From Erwinia sp. ErVv1 (lineage in GTDB: Bacteria; Pseudomonadota; Gammaproteobacteria; Enterobacterales; Enterobacteriaceae): a stretch of DNA of 64,000 nt. Made by a program: the position numbers and the translations under genes. Below, in pieces: positions 49,192 through 58,468 of this stretch. Each line of letters starts with the position of its first letter. The first letter of the stretch is position 1. The notes beneath the pieces were generated by a model, which worked only from the letters and a program-made list of their open reading frames with translations, was not told where the DNA came from and did no database searches. The DNA lies in the NCBI RefSeq assembly GCF_900068895.1, contig NZ_CDPK01000003.1:416456-480455 (forward strand). The letters run 5' to 3'.

Positions 49192-50382
49192 ATGACGAAT
49201 TCCGCCTTTCCCCTGACGACGGGTGTTCCCCCGGCAAACCTGGTTGACCGCGTTCGCGGCGTCGTGCAGCAGGCGCTGGACGAGCGACGGCTGGTTGGCG
49301 CGGTGGTGCTGGTCGCCCACAATGGCGAGCTGATCCACCAACAGGCCGCGGGCCTTGCCGATCGCGAAAGCGCGCGACCCATGACCCTGGAGACGGTATT
49401 TCGGCTGGCGTCAGTCAGTAAGCCGATTGTCTCTACCGCGGCAATGGTGCTGGTGGCGCAGGCGCGTCTGGATCTGGACGCCGGCATTGAACGCTGGCTC
49501 CCTGAATTCCAGCCACGTCTGGCCGATGGCGCACCGGCCTCCATCACTCTGCGACAGCTGCTGTGCCATATGGCCGGGCTAAGCTACCGCTTTTCCGAGC
49601 CTGATAACCAGGGCCCCTGCGCGCGCGCAGGGGTGTCCGACGGCCTGGATGCCTCCGGCATTAGCCTTGATGAGAACCTCCGCCGGCTGGCCAGCGTACC
49701 GCTGCTGTTCAGGCCGGGTACGGACTGGCGTTACTCACTGGCGACCGACGTACTGGGTGCGCTGATCGCCCGCGTTCAGGGTACGACGCTGGATGTGGCG
49801 GTACGGGATCTGGTGACGGGTCCACTGGGTATGACCGATAGCGGATTTGTGATGCACGACACCCAATCTGTCGCCACCCCTTACGTAAACGATACGCCGC
49901 AGCCGCACCGGCTGGCAGAGGGGGAAACCGTTCCTTTTGACGATGAAACCCTCGGCGTGCACTTCAGCCCGGGGCGGATCTTCGATCCGTCCGCTTTCCC
50001 CTCGGGTGGAGCGGGTATGGCGGGCACCGCAGGCGATGTTATGCGCCTGCTGGAAACGCTGCGCCAGCAGGGCGGAGAGCTATTGCCCGCCGATCTGGTT
50101 GCAGAAATGGGCCGCGATCAGACCGGCGGCATAAACCTCCCCGACAATCCGGGCTTCGGCTTCGGCCTGGGGTTTGCCGTTCTGCGTGATCCTCAGCAGG
50201 CCGCCTCGCCGCAGTCAGCCGGTACCTGGCGCTGGGGAGGCGTTTATGGTCATTCGTGGTTTGTGGATAAGGAGCAGGGCCTAAGCGTGGTGGCATTAAC
50301 CAATACGCTGTACGAAGGGATGTCCGGCAGTTTTGTCACCGAGCTACGGGATGCCGTTTATGCCGGGCTGGAGCCGGGGTAA
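49192..50382 (+). CDS. Serine hydrolase of the class C beta-lactamase/EstB fold
   Basis: The 396-residue protein has the SxxK motif S74-V-S-K77 in VFRLASVSKPIVS, a Tyr at YSLATDVLGALIARVQG (the YxN position reads YSL) and a HSW motif near the C terminus (YGHSWFVDKEQG), as in EstB-type esterases rather than true beta-lactamases. No signal peptide is visible, arguing for a cytosolic esterase or peptidase-like role. The stop lies within a G-rich quadruplex-type motif. Confidence 0.85.
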   Translation: MTNSAFPLTTGVPPANLVDRVRGVVQQALDERRLVGAVVLVAHNGELIHQQAAGLADRESARPMTLETVFRLASVSKPIVSTAAMVLVAQARLDLDAGIERWLPEFQPRLADGAPASITLRQLLCHMAGLSYRFSEPDNQGPCARAGVSDGLDASGISLDENLRRLASVPLLFRPGTDWRYSLATDVLGALIARVQGTTLDVAVRDLVTGPLGMTDSGFVMHDTQSVATPYVNDTPQPHRLAEGETVPFDDETLGVHFSPGRIFDPSAFPSGGAGMAGTAGDVMRLLETLRQQGGELLPADLVAEMGRDQTGGINLPDNPGFGFGLGFAVLRDPQQAASPQSAGTWRWGGVYGHSWFVDKEQGLSVVALTNTLYEGMSGSFVTELRDAVYAGLEPG

Positions 50383-50412
50383 GGCTGGGGTTTGGTTGGG
50401 GTAAGGCTGGGG
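50376..50412 (+). other. G-quadruplex-type motif at the stop codon of the serine hydrolase
   Basis: Four GGGG runs (50376-50379, 50387-50390, 50398-50401, 50409-50412) are separated by spacers of exactly 7 bases (TAAGGCT, TTTGGTT, TAAGGCT), an 11-base period. The stop TAA is inside the first spacer. G-rich, C-poor sequence continues to about 50515. It could form a stable quadruplex on the sense DNA or mRNA. Confidence 0.75.
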
Positions 50413-50529
50413 TTGTGGAGGGCTGGAGTTGGTGTTTGGCGGGAAGTGGGATGGGAACGGCGTGGGTGAGAAGAGGCGGGTGGATGGGGCGAAGGGAGGG
50501 ACGCTTCGGGGGAAATAAACCTTACTAAG

Positions 50530-50570
50530 ATCCACGCATGCGCGTGGATTTTATAGGTTTTTTTTGATGT
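50530..50570. repeat. Left 41-bp direct repeat of the fimbrial island (candidate attachment site)
   Basis: ATCCACGCATG-C-GCGTGGATTTT, then ATAGGTTTTTTTTGATGT. It matches the copy at 59050-59090 at 38 of 41 positions. It forms a hairpin (ATCCACGC/GCGTGGAT) with a T-run, so it also resembles a terminator for the serine hydrolase. The integrase remnant lies next to the other copy. Confidence 0.75.
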
Positions 50571-50588
50571 CATCTTACCCGCCAATAA

Positions 50589-50766
50589 TGGACACGCGAC
50601 TAAGTGAGTAAACTCTTAACCAGAGGTCGCTCACATGACAAAGCCAGCATCAACCAGTAAGAAGCCACGTAAGCAACATACGCCTGAGTTCCGCAACGAA
50701 GCCCTTAAGCTTGCAGAACGCATCCTCCAAAAGGCCGCGACATACTTCGCGAAGCGCCTGAAATGA
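50589..50766 (+). pseudogene. IS3-family remnant: left end and internally deleted OrfA
   Basis: TGGACACGCGACTAAGTGAG at 50589 looks like an IS3-type left end. From ATG 50635 the frame reads MTKPASTSKKPRKQHTPEFR, continues ALKLAERI and joins directly to LQKAATYFAKRLK and stop at 50766. The ends match the start and end of an OrfA of the IS3 group, with the middle removed in frame. No OrfB or right end is visible, so it is a remnant at the island's left end. Confidence 0.7.
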
Positions 50767-50780
50767 AGTAAATTTGCCCC

Positions 50781-51635
50781 TCAGATCGTTTGACTCTGGG
50801 GCAAACCTCGCAATCCATGCTCGATCATCGCCATGTAAACCGCAAAGTAGTTCAGCACCATTTGCATGAAGGTCAGGTGCAGGATGATGGTGTTGTTCTC
50901 TGTATCGAGCGTCAGTAATCCGCCAACCTCTGCGGCTTTCAGGCATCGTCTGATGTGCGAACGTGACACACCACACTTGAGCGAGGCTTTCAGGTAGTTG
51001 TACTTGATCACCGCCGTCTGCTGTTTGATGCTCTCGATATAGAGATCCATCAGCAGCATATGCCCGGCATCTCTGAAAATGAACGCCTTACAATCCGGCA
51101 CCATATCGAAGATATACACCTGACTGAGGGTGATTTCGGCATATTTTTGGAAATAAGCAGCGGTGAAATTTTCCATTTTCAGACATCCGGATACATCGAA
51201 ATCAGGATAAAGCATCCCATAGGGGATCATCATGGTATTAATTAACGCACGGGTTTCATCAAGCGCTTTTGACGTCACCTGATAGTTTAACTTTCGTTTA
51301 TCCTGGGGATCCTTTTTGACGTCCATACGGCCACCTACCCGGATAAAGAGCAGAAAGGAATCGATCGTATTGTCACTGATTAACCCCGTTTTTTTACAAA
51401 AATCTTTTACGTGGCGAAGCGTCGGTTTTTCTGTCGTAAAAAAATACGCCATGATGGCCGAACCGATAATAAAACGGTTTGCTTTAAAAATAACCTTAAA
51501 ATAGAGAGGCTTAGTCAGATAAAGTCTAAACAGAAGTTTATAGTGCTTCTGTATGGCTGCCTCAATATCTTTATGATATTTAATTACTTCTGCACGGAGG
51601 AAAATTAATTCTGTGAGTTTTTGTTTGCTCTTCAT
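50781..51635 (-). CDS. Putative winged-helix regulator beside the fimbrial operon
   Basis: The 284-residue protein (MKSKQKLTELIFLRAEVIKY...) contains two helix-turn-helix-like segments: TLRHVKDFCKKTGLISDNTIDSFLLFIRVGGRMDV, resembling a MarR-like winged helix with the wing DKRKLNYQVTSKA, and near the C terminus YLKASLKCGVSRSHIRRCLKAAEVGGLL. No signal peptide or membrane segment is evident. An upstream in-frame ATG (51662) exists. It is AT-rich and divergent to the fimbrial genes, so regulation of that operon is plausible but only inferred. Confidence 0.65.
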   Translation of the reverse strand: MKSKQKLTELIFLRAEVIKYHKDIEAAIQKHYKLLFRLYLTKPLYFKVIFKANRFIIGSAIMAYFFTTEKPTLRHVKDFCKKTGLISDNTIDSFLLFIRVGGRMDVKKDPQDKRKLNYQVTSKALDETRALINTMMIPYGMLYPDFDVSGCLKMENFTAAYFQKYAEITLSQVYIFDMVPDCKAFIFRDAGHMLLMDLYIESIKQQTAVIKYNYLKASLKCGVSRSHIRRCLKAAEVGGLLTLDTENNTIILHLTFMQMVLNYFAVYMAMIEHGLRGLPQSQTI

Positions 51636-52136
51636 ATTGATGCTTACTTTGCCTGGTTCCATAATACAAATAAAAAAATATCGCCATTGTTTTTTAGTGT
51701 TAATTTAAAATCCGTTGAGAAATGGTTAGTTGCACTATATGGCGACAGTGGGTGTTTAGCGATTTCTGTTAAAATTAATAAGGGTCTTTATTGCCCTTCT
51801 CAGGATAATCCTAGCACTAAAGTGTCTATTTCTCATAAACCCTGATTTCATTCTTACCGGTTAAAATAGTTTAAAAATCCATTACCCATACTTTCATTGT
51901 GGGTATTTTAATTAACTATTTCATTGAGTTAGGTGATTTTTATTACAGCATGGATCTTTCTGCCCTTTCTCTTAAAAAATTAACCACAAAAATGGACAGT
52001 GACATATCAGAGGCTGTGTGAGAATTTTCTTATCGCCAGGTTATACCCGTGAGCTCAGATGTCCGGGTTAACAGGGGTACTCTCAGGAGGGGAAATTACC
52101 GGCACGTTTTTTTAATGGATCTTATAAGGATTTATC
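51636..52136. other. AT-rich control region of the fimbrial operon
   Basis: About 500 AT-rich bases lie between the regulator and the fimbrial chaperone. AAGGG-TCTTTATTG-CCCTT near 51780 forms a small hairpin. AAGGA before 52137 is the ribosome site of the chaperone. No gene is supported; silencing by H-NS would be typical for such DNA. Confidence 0.5.
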
Positions 52137-52934
52137 ATGGAAGAGTCACGTCATCAGACCCTGCGTTACGGCAATTCTTTTGCGTTCTTTTGTAAAAAGA
52201 AGTGCGCCACGCTACGGTGTTTCTTACTGATAATAATGACTTTTTTATCCATGCCTGCTGCATTGGCAAATATGAGCGTTTATCCCATGGAGGTGACGCT
52301 AAATAGCCAGGGCGCAGCGCAGGTACAGACTTTGTCGCAAAGCGGCGAGGCGCAGTTTATTAAAGTCAGCATTAAGCGAATTGATCACCCTGCCACACAA
52401 TCTGAAAAAGAAATATTGATAGAAGATGCGGTTTCACGCTCGCTAATTGCTACCCCGGATAAATTCGCGCTGGCATCGGGTTCGCAACGTATCATTCGTC
52501 TTATTTCGTTAAAACCCCCGGAGAAAGAGACTGCCTGGCGTGTTTACTTCGAGGCCGTCGGTGCGCCGGAGGAATTGAAGGATAACACTGGTAAGGAGAA
52601 TAAAATCAGCAACCAGGTGGGCATCAATTTAGTCTGGGGCGTGCTGGTTCATATTCCGCCGAAACACGCTGTGTTATCACTCATTCCATTATCGTCGAGC
52701 GACGTTAAAAACAATGGCACCGTGCGAGTGGTGATCCGTGAAGTCGCTCTCTGCTTGCAAAAAAATAACAGCGGCAGCTGCCGGTGGAAACAAGAACACG
52801 CCACGGTATATCCGGATGAGACATTGCGGCTCAAATCATGGGCGCCAGCCGAAATAAACGCTGCACGGGAAATAAAAATTAAATATGTTGATCAGAAAAC
52901 GAGAAGCATGAACGAATACGTTCTCGGGAAATAA
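52137..52934 (+). CDS. Class 5 (CS1/CFA-I type) fimbrial periplasmic chaperone
   Basis: The 265-residue protein has a long basic N terminus and signal segment (LLIIMTFLSMPAALAN) followed by an Ig-like chaperone body: NMSVYPMEVTLNSQGAAQVQTL, FIKVSIKRIDHP, SGSQRIIRLISLKPPEKETAWRVYFEAV. It resembles CfaA/CooB of the alternate chaperone-usher pathway more than classic FimC/PapD. It is first in the order chaperone-pilin-usher-tip, as in coo and cfa. The two C-terminal cysteines (ALCLQ, GSCRW) may form a disulfide. Confidence 0.85.
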   Translation: MEESRHQTLRYGNSFAFFCKKKCATLRCFLLIIMTFLSMPAALANMSVYPMEVTLNSQGAAQVQTLSQSGEAQFIKVSIKRIDHPATQSEKEILIEDAVSRSLIATPDKFALASGSQRIIRLISLKPPEKETAWRVYFEAVGAPEELKDNTGKENKISNQVGINLVWGVLVHIPPKHAVLSLIPLSSSDVKNNGTVRVVIREVALCLQKNNSGSCRWKQEHATVYPDETLRLKSWAPAEINAAREIKIKYVDQKTRSMNEYVLGK

Positions 52935-53112
52935 TCAACTTATTCTAAAAGAATAACAACCTGTTTGTTATTAAGCAGTTCATTATCAATAAAACGGTCA
53001 TGGATGCGCGGCATTCTTCAAGCCGCAGGTGAGTTGGCTGTATTAAGTCACCTTCCTGCAGCTCGAACTCTTTAGCGTTATGACCATTACATGGATTTTC
53101 ATGGAGCTACAA

Positions 53113-53616
53113 ATGCAAAAATTAATCAAACCTCTTTTAATCGCTGCCGCGTTAACGGCTGCATTTAATGCACAGGCTGTGCAGAAAGATATTACTGTCA
53201 ATGCCAACGTTGATTCGACGGTCGATATGACTCAGGCAGATGGTACTGCACTGCCGGGCACCATTAATATGCAATATATTCCTGGCCTTGGTTTATCTAC
53301 TTATTCACTGGATACCAAAATCTGGTCGAATTCTTCTACCGCCAATATCAACGTGGCGCTGGTGAACACTGCCCAGTTAAACGAAACCGTAACCGGTACC
53401 GCCGTTCCGTTGAAAGTCACGCTGGGTGCAGATCTGAAACCGATCACCACCACGGCGACTTCCCTGACTTACGCATCCCTGTTTCCGGCGGGCACTGAGA
53501 ACGGTTCTTCCGTTCTGCCATTGAAAATCTCCCCGGCAACCGTAGCGCCTCTGACGACCGGCACCTATTCCGGCGTGGTCAGCCTGTTAATCACACAGGC
53601 AACGACGTCGAGCTGA
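53113..53616 (+). CDS. Class 5 fimbrial major pilin (CfaB/CooA type)
   Basis: The 167-residue protein has a signal peptide ending AFNAQA, and a mature N terminus VQKDITVNANVDSTVDMTQA that matches the donor strand and start of CFA/I-type pilins (V-K-N-I-T-V-T-A-x-V-D-type). The C terminus TGTYSGVVSLLITQ is also family-typical. The pilin has no cysteines, as usual for class 5. ATG 53113 is chosen because GGAG lies six bases upstream and a clean signal peptide results. About 180 bases separate it from the chaperone. Confidence 0.88.
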   Translation: MQKLIKPLLIAAALTAAFNAQAVQKDITVNANVDSTVDMTQADGTALPGTINMQYIPGLGLSTYSLDTKIWSNSSTANINVALVNTAQLNETVTGTAVPLKVTLGADLKPITTTATSLTYASLFPAGTENGSSVLPLKISPATVAPLTTGTYSGVVSLLITQATTSS

Positions 53617-53692
53617 TTTGCCTGAGTTGACTGATCGATTATTTTGGGGGGCAGTTTGCCCCCTTGTTATTCTTTTTCAGCAGGACGCTGTA

Positions 53693-56431
53693 ATGAAGGT
53701 CAATTTCCGCATCGTTATAATCGCCTCTTTCATTACCCTGACCCCCTTTCTTTCAGCCCGTGCTGCCACCCAGGTTCCGCCTGGTTTTGAATCGCTGGTC
53801 ACCGGCCAGACGCTGTGGCTCAATCTTTCTGTCTACGGGCAATCGCTCGGACTTTTTGAAGCTTCCGTTAACCTCGATACTGTCACTTTCCTCAAACCGG
53901 AAGACGTGGCGCAGGCAGTGATGGCGCATTATCAAAAGAGTTCTCAGCAGCAAGTGGTACTGGACCGTCTGATCGGCAAGCCTATGGCACGTAATGGAAA
54001 TCTGGCGTGCAGCAGTAACGGCGGCGCGGCAGGGTGTGACTATCTGGCAACGGACTCGGTTGCGCTTATCTATGATGAAAATAATGCCAAAGTCGCGCTG
54101 TTCCTCGGCCCTGAGTTTGTGCCGCTTGCCGCAGACAAGAGCTCGCCATACTTCGAACAGACGGCAGAAACGGAAGCGGCGTTTATCCATCAGCAGAATA
54201 TTAACTTCGTTACCAACAACGATGACCAGACGTTATCCGTGCAGGGCGCGGGCGCGCTCGGGCTGACGGAAAATAGTTATGCCGGTATTGACTGGGATTA
54301 TCTGGCGCAGAAATATCGCCAGCAAAATCATCAGGATGTGCATTTTAACAACGTTTTCCTGCGCCGTGACGTCGGCAAACGCTATTACGTTCAGGCGGGG
54401 CGTATGGACTCGCGAGATATTTTCAGCAACGCAGGCGGAAATATTACCCTCAGCCAGTTGCCGCTCAGCACCATCGAAGGTGCGCGTGTTGGTTCCACGC
54501 TCGCCTGGATGAACAACTCACAGGCCGCGCAGGGCACGCCGGTGACGGTGTTTATCACCCGCCCGTCGCGCATTGATGCCTATCGCGATCGGCAGTTGCT
54601 CGGCACCTTTTACCTGAATGAGGGGACGCAGAACCTCAATACCACCGCGTTCCCTAACGGCAGCTACACCGTGACGTTGCGCGTTTACGAAGATAACCAG
54701 TTGTCGCGCACCGAGCAGGTGCTTTTTAGCCGTACGGGCAATGCCACCAGCCAGAACATCGAATGGTTTGTGCAGGGCGGTGCCATTCCTGACCACGAGG
54801 TACAGGGCAATGGTGCAGAATCAAAAAACGGTACCGATCGCCGCGTGATGCAGGCGGGGATCAAAGTGCCGCTCACCCGTGAAGCCGCGCTCACCGGTGG
54901 TGTGGCCGCGACCAATCGCCACCATTTTATCGAAAGCGCACTCGATTGGAGTCACGGATTTGATAACCCGCTGCTCGACGGCATTCTCACCACCCGCTTC
55001 AGTTACCTGAAGGGCAGCGAAGGCTCGCGCGGCAACATTCAGCAGGTCACCTATAACGACGGTTTTTCCCTCAGCTTTTACCGGAGCGCGCTGTATGCGC
55101 AGGATTGTTACAGCAACAACGGCGGCCAATACGGTTTTAGCGGTTGCTATCAGAGCAGCAGCCTGATGTTCAGCGTGCCGGTGAAAAGCTGGTATGTGAA
55201 CGCCGGTTACAGCGCCAGCAAAAATCAAGGCCGCAACGTGATCCCGGCGCAGCTCGATGATAAAGACGTGGTGCCGGTGTGGACACGCCGCAGCAGCTAT
55301 AACAAAACGCAGACAGCCACCTGGCAGGCCGGGCTGGGGCGCGGTTACAGCGTCGGCGGCATCAATATCAATACCAGCGCCAACCTTTTTACGCGTACCA
55401 ACAGCACCGGCATGAAGCGCGATAACGGCGGATTTCTCTCCGTTTCGCTCTCGAGGGTCAGCACGCCGACGATTAATGCGCGCTCGAACTACAGCTCGGT
55501 GGGCATGACTTATCAGACTGACCGCAGCAGTAAAGATCAGGTTAGCTATAGCGTCGCGCAAAACTGGTATTTCGATGCGCAGAACCAGCAGGAGATCGGC
55601 GTGAATCTCAACGGAAATCAGGACAATACGCTGAATGCTTCGGTCTACGGCAAAACCAGCGGCGAGTACGGCAGCGGCAGTCTGGCGTTCAGTTCAGCCT
55701 CTTCGGGCGCGTCAAGCCAGCGTTTAAGCAGTAGCGGCAGCTATAACTCCTCAATGGCGGTAGCAAAATCTGGTCTGTACTGGGGGAAATGGGGTAACGG
55801 CCTGCCCGGTGCTGCCGTCGGGCTGAACGTCGAGAGCACCGATGACAGCAGGGATACCCGCGTGGATGTCTCCGTTGACGGCGCGGGCAGCGCCAGTCTG
55901 CACGGTACCGGCCGAACGTTGTTCAGCGTGCCGGCGTATACGCAAAGTAATATCAGCATCAATGACTCCATCGAATCCACCGCCGGTATGCGCAGTGAAA
56001 TCACGCAGGGTGCCGGACGCCGGACGCTGTTTATCGCGCCGGGACGGATGCTGGTCAGCAAGGTGAATATCGTCTCGCGCTACACCTATCTCGGCAGACT
56101 GATGATCAATCAGCAAACGCCGCTGGAAGGCGCTACGCCGCTAAATGTCGCCAGCTGGTCGGGATTAGGGCAGGGCGGATTCACGGCGGAAACCGATCGC
56201 CGCATGAAAAATTTATATATGGCACGTGGCATGCAGATTTACCGCTGCGAACTGAAGGTGAAAAGCACGCATGACGTCGTGCGTTATGTCGGCGACAGCG
56301 ATTGTAAAACGGTCGAACTCGCGTCTGTGCCGCAGGGCGTTCAGCAGCAGGCAAAAATGCTGATCGCTACCCGCCGGACGGATGAAGGTCCTCTTGCGCG
56401 GGCAGAGTTTTCCTCGCAGGAACAACAATAG
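53693..56431 (+). CDS. Class 5 fimbrial outer-membrane usher (CfaC/CooC type)
   Basis: The usher forms the outer-membrane pore through which pilins are assembled. The 912-residue protein has a signal peptide ending SARAA, an N-terminal periplasmic domain, a long beta barrel with a plug, and C-terminal domains. Segments such as QVPPGFESLVTGQTLWLNLSVYG and NGSYTVTLRVYEDNQLSRTEQVLFSR fit alternate-pathway ushers. The start ATG 53693 follows AGGACGCTGTA; an upstream ATG in frame is unlikely. It is intact and in the expected place after the pilin. Confidence 0.88.
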   Translation: MKVNFRIVIIASFITLTPFLSARAATQVPPGFESLVTGQTLWLNLSVYGQSLGLFEASVNLDTVTFLKPEDVAQAVMAHYQKSSQQQVVLDRLIGKPMARNGNLACSSNGGAAGCDYLATDSVALIYDENNAKVALFLGPEFVPLAADKSSPYFEQTAETEAAFIHQQNINFVTNNDDQTLSVQGAGALGLTENSYAGIDWDYLAQKYRQQNHQDVHFNNVFLRRDVGKRYYVQAGRMDSRDIFSNAGGNITLSQLPLSTIEGARVGSTLAWMNNSQAAQGTPVTVFITRPSRIDAYRDRQLLGTFYLNEGTQNLNTTAFPNGSYTVTLRVYEDNQLSRTEQVLFSRTGNATSQNIEWFVQGGAIPDHEVQGNGAESKNGTDRRVMQAGIKVPLTREAALTGGVAATNRHHFIESALDWSHGFDNPLLDGILTTRFSYLKGSEGSRGNIQQVTYNDGFSLSFYRSALYAQDCYSNNGGQYGFSGCYQSSSLMFSVPVKSWYVNAGYSASKNQGRNVIPAQLDDKDVVPVWTRRSSYNKTQTATWQAGLGRGYSVGGININTSANLFTRTNSTGMKRDNGGFLSVSLSRVSTPTINARSNYSSVGMTYQTDRSSKDQVSYSVAQNWYFDAQNQQEIGVNLNGNQDNTLNASVYGKTSGEYGSGSLAFSSASSGASSQRLSSSGSYNSSMAVAKSGLYWGKWGNGLPGAAVGLNVESTDDSRDTRVDVSVDGAGSASLHGTGRTLFSVPAYTQSNISINDSIESTAGMRSEITQGAGRRTLFIAPGRMLVSKVNIVSRYTYLGRLMINQQTPLEGATPLNVASWSGLGQGGFTAETDRRMKNLYMARGMQIYRCELKVKSTHDVVRYVGDSDCKTVELASVPQGVQQQAKMLIATRRTDEGPLARAEFSSQEQQ

Positions 56432-56440
56432 GGATTTTGT

Positions 56441-57598
56441 ATGAAAAGTAGATTTCTCGCCTGTCTGGCGCTGATATGCCTGATGGCTGGCGCGCAGGCG
56501 GCTTCGCTCACGCCGTCAGGACGCAATACCAGCATCGCCGTGTCCTTTGACCGGATGTCTGTACCGGCGCAGTTGCCCATCTGGACCAACGAAAACGGCG
56601 GTTATGACACCAACGATGCACCAAAATGGGGGCGGAACACGCTGGTTTGTCAGTCAGGAACCAGCAATCAGTACGGTGCCTGCCTGACGTTTCCGGTCTG
56701 GCTGGAAGCGTCCCCCGCGCCATATCCCGTGCCGGTCTTGTTTACCGAAAGCACCACTAAACAGACGCTGGTGCTCAATGTCTATATGACCAAACGTAGA
56801 TCGCTAAATAATGTGGTAGTGGCAACCAATCTGGTTCCGCTGAATGCCTTTGGCGGCGAGGTTACGCCGAGGAGCGACGGTACGGATTATTCGGCGTATG
56901 TAACTTCGTCGGAACTGAGTAAATTTCCCGCCGCCGGAACCTGGAGCGGAACGCTCAAAATGTCGCTGATGCAATGGCCCGTAACCTGTACCGGGAATCC
57001 GCAGAACGTGAACGTGGGCTGTACCAACGCGATCAAGCTGGCTGACTGGATCGCCAGCATGGCGTTTAAGGTGACGGATTACGGTAATCAGCAGGTCTAT
57101 CTGCCCGAGTTTGGCAATGCGGCGGCGAATGTGGATCTCGGGCTGAAAATCCTCCCCGGCGCGCGTGCCACCACCACCGTAAGCGGCAGTCGTTCGCTGG
57201 ATATGTGTCTTTATGATGGCAATAATTCGGACAGCAACCGCGTAAGCCTGATATTTCAGGACGAAGGTTCTGCCGCGCCCTCCAGAGCCACCGGGTTGTT
57301 TTCGTTATATCTCATTGGTGGGAATAAAAATCTGGCGCAAGATCGTCTGGATTATTCGATAGAGGTGATTAACCCGCTGACCAAAGCGCGGCAGGCAGTG
57401 CAAAACGGCACCGAGGTCATCTGGAGCGGCACCAATAAAGGCGTATTACGACGCGTCGTATTACCGGGACAGCGCAATTCTGTGCTGTGCGTTCCCGCAC
57501 CGATGGAGTTGATTACGCCGTCTTTCACTTTGTCGTCAAAAACGGCCGGGCGATATCGCGGTACCCTGAGGATTATTTATACCCCGACCACGCAATAA
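56441..57598 (+). CDS. Class 5 fimbrial tip protein/adhesin (CfaE/CooD type)
   Basis: The 385-residue protein has a signal peptide (cleavage near AQA-A) and a two-domain adhesin layout: an N-terminal receptor-binding part with paired cysteines (TLVCQSGTSNQYGACLTFP, VTCTGNPQNVNVGCTN) and a C-terminal pilin-like domain (VDLGLKILPGARATTTVSGS) ending RYRGTLRIIYTPT. It starts nine bases after the usher stop. The receptor on plant, insect or other surfaces is unknown. Confidence 0.85.
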   Translation: MKSRFLACLALICLMAGAQAASLTPSGRNTSIAVSFDRMSVPAQLPIWTNENGGYDTNDAPKWGRNTLVCQSGTSNQYGACLTFPVWLEASPAPYPVPVLFTESTTKQTLVLNVYMTKRRSLNNVVVATNLVPLNAFGGEVTPRSDGTDYSAYVTSSELSKFPAAGTWSGTLKMSLMQWPVTCTGNPQNVNVGCTNAIKLADWIASMAFKVTDYGNQQVYLPEFGNAAANVDLGLKILPGARATTTVSGSRSLDMCLYDGNNSDSNRVSLIFQDEGSAAPSRATGLFSLYLIGGNKNLAQDRLDYSIEVINPLTKARQAVQNGTEVIWSGTNKGVLRRVVLPGQRNSVLCVPAPMELITPSFTLSSKTAGRYRGTLRIIYTPTTQ

Positions 57599-57639
57599 TT
57601 CCCCGAAAGATTTATTTGCTACTGAATAAAATTGTTGGA

Positions 57640-58233
57640 TTAATAGTGATGAATAAGACGCTTATACAGATGAAGGCTGTTTTTGAGGTTGAGTTTTTTA
57701 ACCACATTCGCCTGATAACTGTAGAGCGTTTTTTTGTTTTTACCGGTTATTTTCGCCACACCATCAATTGAACCTTGGGTGAATAAAGAACACAGGAAAC
57801 TGAATTCGCGTTTTGTTAAATCATTACTCATCACGGATGAGGGAAATGACAGGCCGTTTTTGTGAAGTAACAGCATCTCCGCAAGTTTACTAATAATCAT
57901 GTCTGTGGAGGATTTTTTATCGATAAAAAAGTCGGCTTTGATGCCGTGCTCACTATAGCTAAAAATATTTCTCTCAAAGTCGGAGAAGAAAATCAGCGTT
58001 GCGTTTAGATTGATTTTGATTCGTGTCAGATAATCGATGTATGTCAGCGTAGTGCGGAAATTGGCTGGTAAATCAAAAATAATCAACGGCGACGATATGG
58101 ATTGACTTTTTCGGTCATTAAGCCTGTTTTTTATTTCACGAATATCGCTGCAACAGCATAACAGTGATTCACCGATCAACGCAGTCAGGCCCTGCTGGTG
58201 AAAGTAGGACTGATCCAAATAAATAGCATCCAT
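57640..58233 (-). CDS. LuxR-type regulator, putative fimbrial switch
   Basis: The 197-residue protein ends in a LuxR/GerE helix-turn-helix (LTKREFSFLCSLFTQG ... IAKITGKNKKTLYSYQANVVKKLN-like). The N-terminal part is receiver-like in shape but lacks a clear acidic phosphorylation pocket. Orphan regulators of this type (EcpR/MatA, FimW) control fimbriae in enterics. It is convergent with the tip gene, 41 bases away, and AT-rich. Confidence 0.78.
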   Translation of the reverse strand: MDAIYLDQSYFHQQGLTALIGESLLCCCSDIREIKNRLNDRKSQSISSPLIIFDLPANFRTTLTYIDYLTRIKINLNATLIFFSDFERNIFSYSEHGIKADFFIDKKSSTDMIISKLAEMLLLHKNGLSFPSSVMSNDLTKREFSFLCSLFTQGSIDGVAKITGKNKKTLYSYQANVVKKLNLKNSLHLYKRLIHHY

Positions 58234-58468
58234 TTTAATTTCCGATGAGGTTTTCCTTATTCTCCGAATAATATCGGTTTCATGGTAAAAGTTAACTGTC
58301 CATTTTTGGTGCTAAGTTTTTCTGCTACCTCCAAGCCGGTTATTCCTGATTATGGCTTGATCACATACGGGGAGCGGGTCAACATATATTGTAGGTTGAA
58401 TTTTAAGTTTAAAAGGGCAGTTATAAAAACATATATTAATCAATGATAAAACATCAATACATCATAGT

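Noticed and set aside
51621-51845. Plus-strand open frame of 74 codons upstream of the fimbrial chaperone
   Set aside because: It overlaps the start of the divergent regulator, lies in AT-rich control DNA and has no ribosome site or family resemblance.
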